Assembly (NCBI GenBank): GCA_043820875.1
Contig: JBDRDI010000002.1
Coordinates: forward strand, 1 to 6,883
Reading direction: 5' to 3'
Length of the DNA stretch: 6,883 nt
Origin: JBDRDI01 sp043820875
GTDB lineage: Bacteria > Patescibacteriota > Patescibacteriia > Patescibacteriales > UBA12075
In this document: positions 6,433 to 6,883 of the stretch, piece by piece
Layout: each line of letters opens with the position of its first letter
How positions within the stretch are numbered: position 1 is the first letter of the stretch
Position numbers and translations under genes: made by a program
The notes under the pieces: generated by a model
Told to the model about the DNA's origin: nothing
Databases searched by the model: none
Seen by the model: only the letters and a program-made list of their open reading frames with translations

Positions 6433-6465
6433 AATAATATAATAATAATATAACAATATAATAAA
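6433..6465. repeat. AT-only low-complexity spacer of ATA/TAA triplets
   Basis: Thirty-three bases with a single C, made mostly of ATA/TAA units, between the dedA and fmt start codons. It contains TATAAT twice on the plus strand (6438-6443 and 6457-6462). It is best seen as an easily melted promoter region shared by the two divergent genes. Confidence 0.6.
6457..6462 (+). promoter_or_regulatory. Possible -10 box for fmt
   Basis: TATAAT would place the transcription start near 6469, about 8 bases before the fmt ATG. There is no -35 at the right distance; the only TTG-like element, TTGCGT at 6424-6429, suits an alternative -10 TATAAC (6449-6454) with a 19-bp spacer. Either way the leader is very short. 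In such AT-rich sequence a chance match is quite possible. Confidence 0.4.
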
Positions 6466-6468
6466 CTC

Positions 6469-6477
6469 ATTATACCA
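6469..6477 (-). promoter_or_regulatory. Extended -10 promoter for dedA
   Basis: On the minus strand this reads TGGTATAAT, a perfect extended -10 (TGn plus TATAAT). Extended -10 promoters need little or no -35, and indeed only a T-rich run lies upstream. Transcription would start near 6462, giving a leader of about 30 bases to the dedA ATG at 6432. The TG of the element is the complement of bases 6476-6477, including the A of the fmt ATG. Confidence 0.55.
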
Positions 6478-6883
6478 TGCCCAAAAATAAAATAAAAATT
6501 TGTTTTTTCGGTACGCCGGATTTTGGCGCGCCCGCGCTTCTTGGTCTTTTGCAAGACAATGATTTTGAAGTTGTCTGCGTTGTCGCGCAACCGGATAAAA
6601 AAACTGGGCGAAAACAAATTCTCACTCCCCCGCCAATAAAAACAATTGCTTTAAAATACAATATTCCCGTGTTTCAGCCGAAGAATGTAAATAAAGAAGT
6701 TGAAGTTTTAAAAAAATATAAACCTGACCTGATTATTGTCGCGGCTTACGCGCAAATTATCTCAGAAGAAATACTTAATTTACCAGAATACGGCTGTGTG
6801 AATATCCACGGTTCTCTTTTGCCAAAATACCGTGGCGCCTCTTGCGTGCAAGCGGCGATTATAAATGGCGACAAAGAAAGCGG
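6477..6883 (+). CDS. fmt: Methionyl-tRNA formyltransferase, 3' end outside window
   Basis: Transfers a formyl group from 10-formyl-tetrahydrofolate to Met-tRNA(fMet) for translation initiation; its partner def is 669 bases upstream. The 135 visible residues form most of the N-terminal Rossmann-like domain: KICFFGTPDF (7-16), VVAQPDKKTGR (35-45), TPPPIKTIA (50-58), PDLIIVAAYAQII (83-95), and the active-site segment NIHGSLLPKYRGA (109-121), in which Asn109 and His111 match the catalytic Asn and His of the family. The catalytic Asp and the C-terminal tRNA-binding domain lie beyond the window. Most Fmt proteins read NxHASLLP with RGAAPI; here Gly112 and ASC (121-123) replace parts of that. The ATG at 6477 fits the family's usual start a few residues before the first beta strand. 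No Shine-Dalgarno sequence is visible. Confidence 0.95.
   Translation, partial: MPKNKIKICFFGTPDFGAPALLGLLQDNDFEVVCVVAQPDKKTGRKQILTPPPIKTIALKYNIPVFQPKNVNKEVEVLKKYKPDLIIVAAYAQIISEEILNLPEYGCVNIHGSLLPKYRGASCVQAAIINGDKES

Noticed and set aside
6433..6465. Triplet ATA/TAA tract considered as a repeat array or CRISPR-like element
   Set aside because: There is no spacer structure, the tract is only about 33 bases, and it is adequately explained as an AT-rich promoter spacer.
6429..6661. Minus-strand open frames of 62-63 codons opposite fmt
   Set aside because: The plus strand encodes an unmistakable Fmt N-terminal domain truncated by the window edge; these are its antisense shadows.

Overview
The window (about 40% GC by eye, standard genetic code with TGA used as a stop) looks like a compact bacterial chromosome segment. 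The best guess is a Patescibacteria/CPR lineage. The case for that is: tight gene packing with overlapping convergent ends; no Shine-Dalgarno sequence before any visible start codon; Lys- and Ile-rich proteins; and a secreted protein with tandem repeats of a kind I associate with these organisms. Because TGA ends at least two genes, the UGA=Gly lineages (Gracilibacteria, Absconditabacteria) are unlikely. This placement is an inference, with no marker gene to settle it.

Layout. Positions 1-2562 (+) hold a ClpB-type disaggregase whose first few dozen codons lie outside the window. A strong intrinsic terminator follows at 2568-2601. A consensus-like sigma70 promoter (2604-2632) then drives a secreted protein (2673-4178, +) with an N-terminal domain that may be lysozyme-like and four C-terminal repeats. 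Next comes a stand-alone LigB/MEMO-superfamily protein (4212-5000, +). A small hypothetical gene on the minus strand (4973-5284) overlaps its 3' end. That gene is divergent from peptide deformylase def (5341-5808, +). def converges on a minus-strand DedA-family membrane protein (5803-6432), which is divergent from fmt (methionyl-tRNA formyltransferase, from 6477, running off the right edge).

How the genes relate. def and fmt are the two enzymes of the N-formylmethionine cycle and are often adjacent; here an oppositely oriented dedA sits between them. ClpB is protein quality control. The secreted protein and DedA both act at the envelope. From 4973 onward, gene orientation alternates (-,+,-,+). 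Both divergent junctions are only 44-56 bp and appear to hold overlapping promoters that reach into the neighbour's start codon. Neither convergent junction has a visible terminator.

The most notable observation is in the Clp protein. It has the full-length ClpB middle domain, yet its second ATPase domain carries a roughly 12-residue insertion with an Ile-Gly-Phe tripeptide, where ClpA and ClpC carry their ClpP-docking loop. I see no CRISPR array, insertion sequence, tRNA, rRNA or phage gene, and no stretch over 300 bases lacks a gene.
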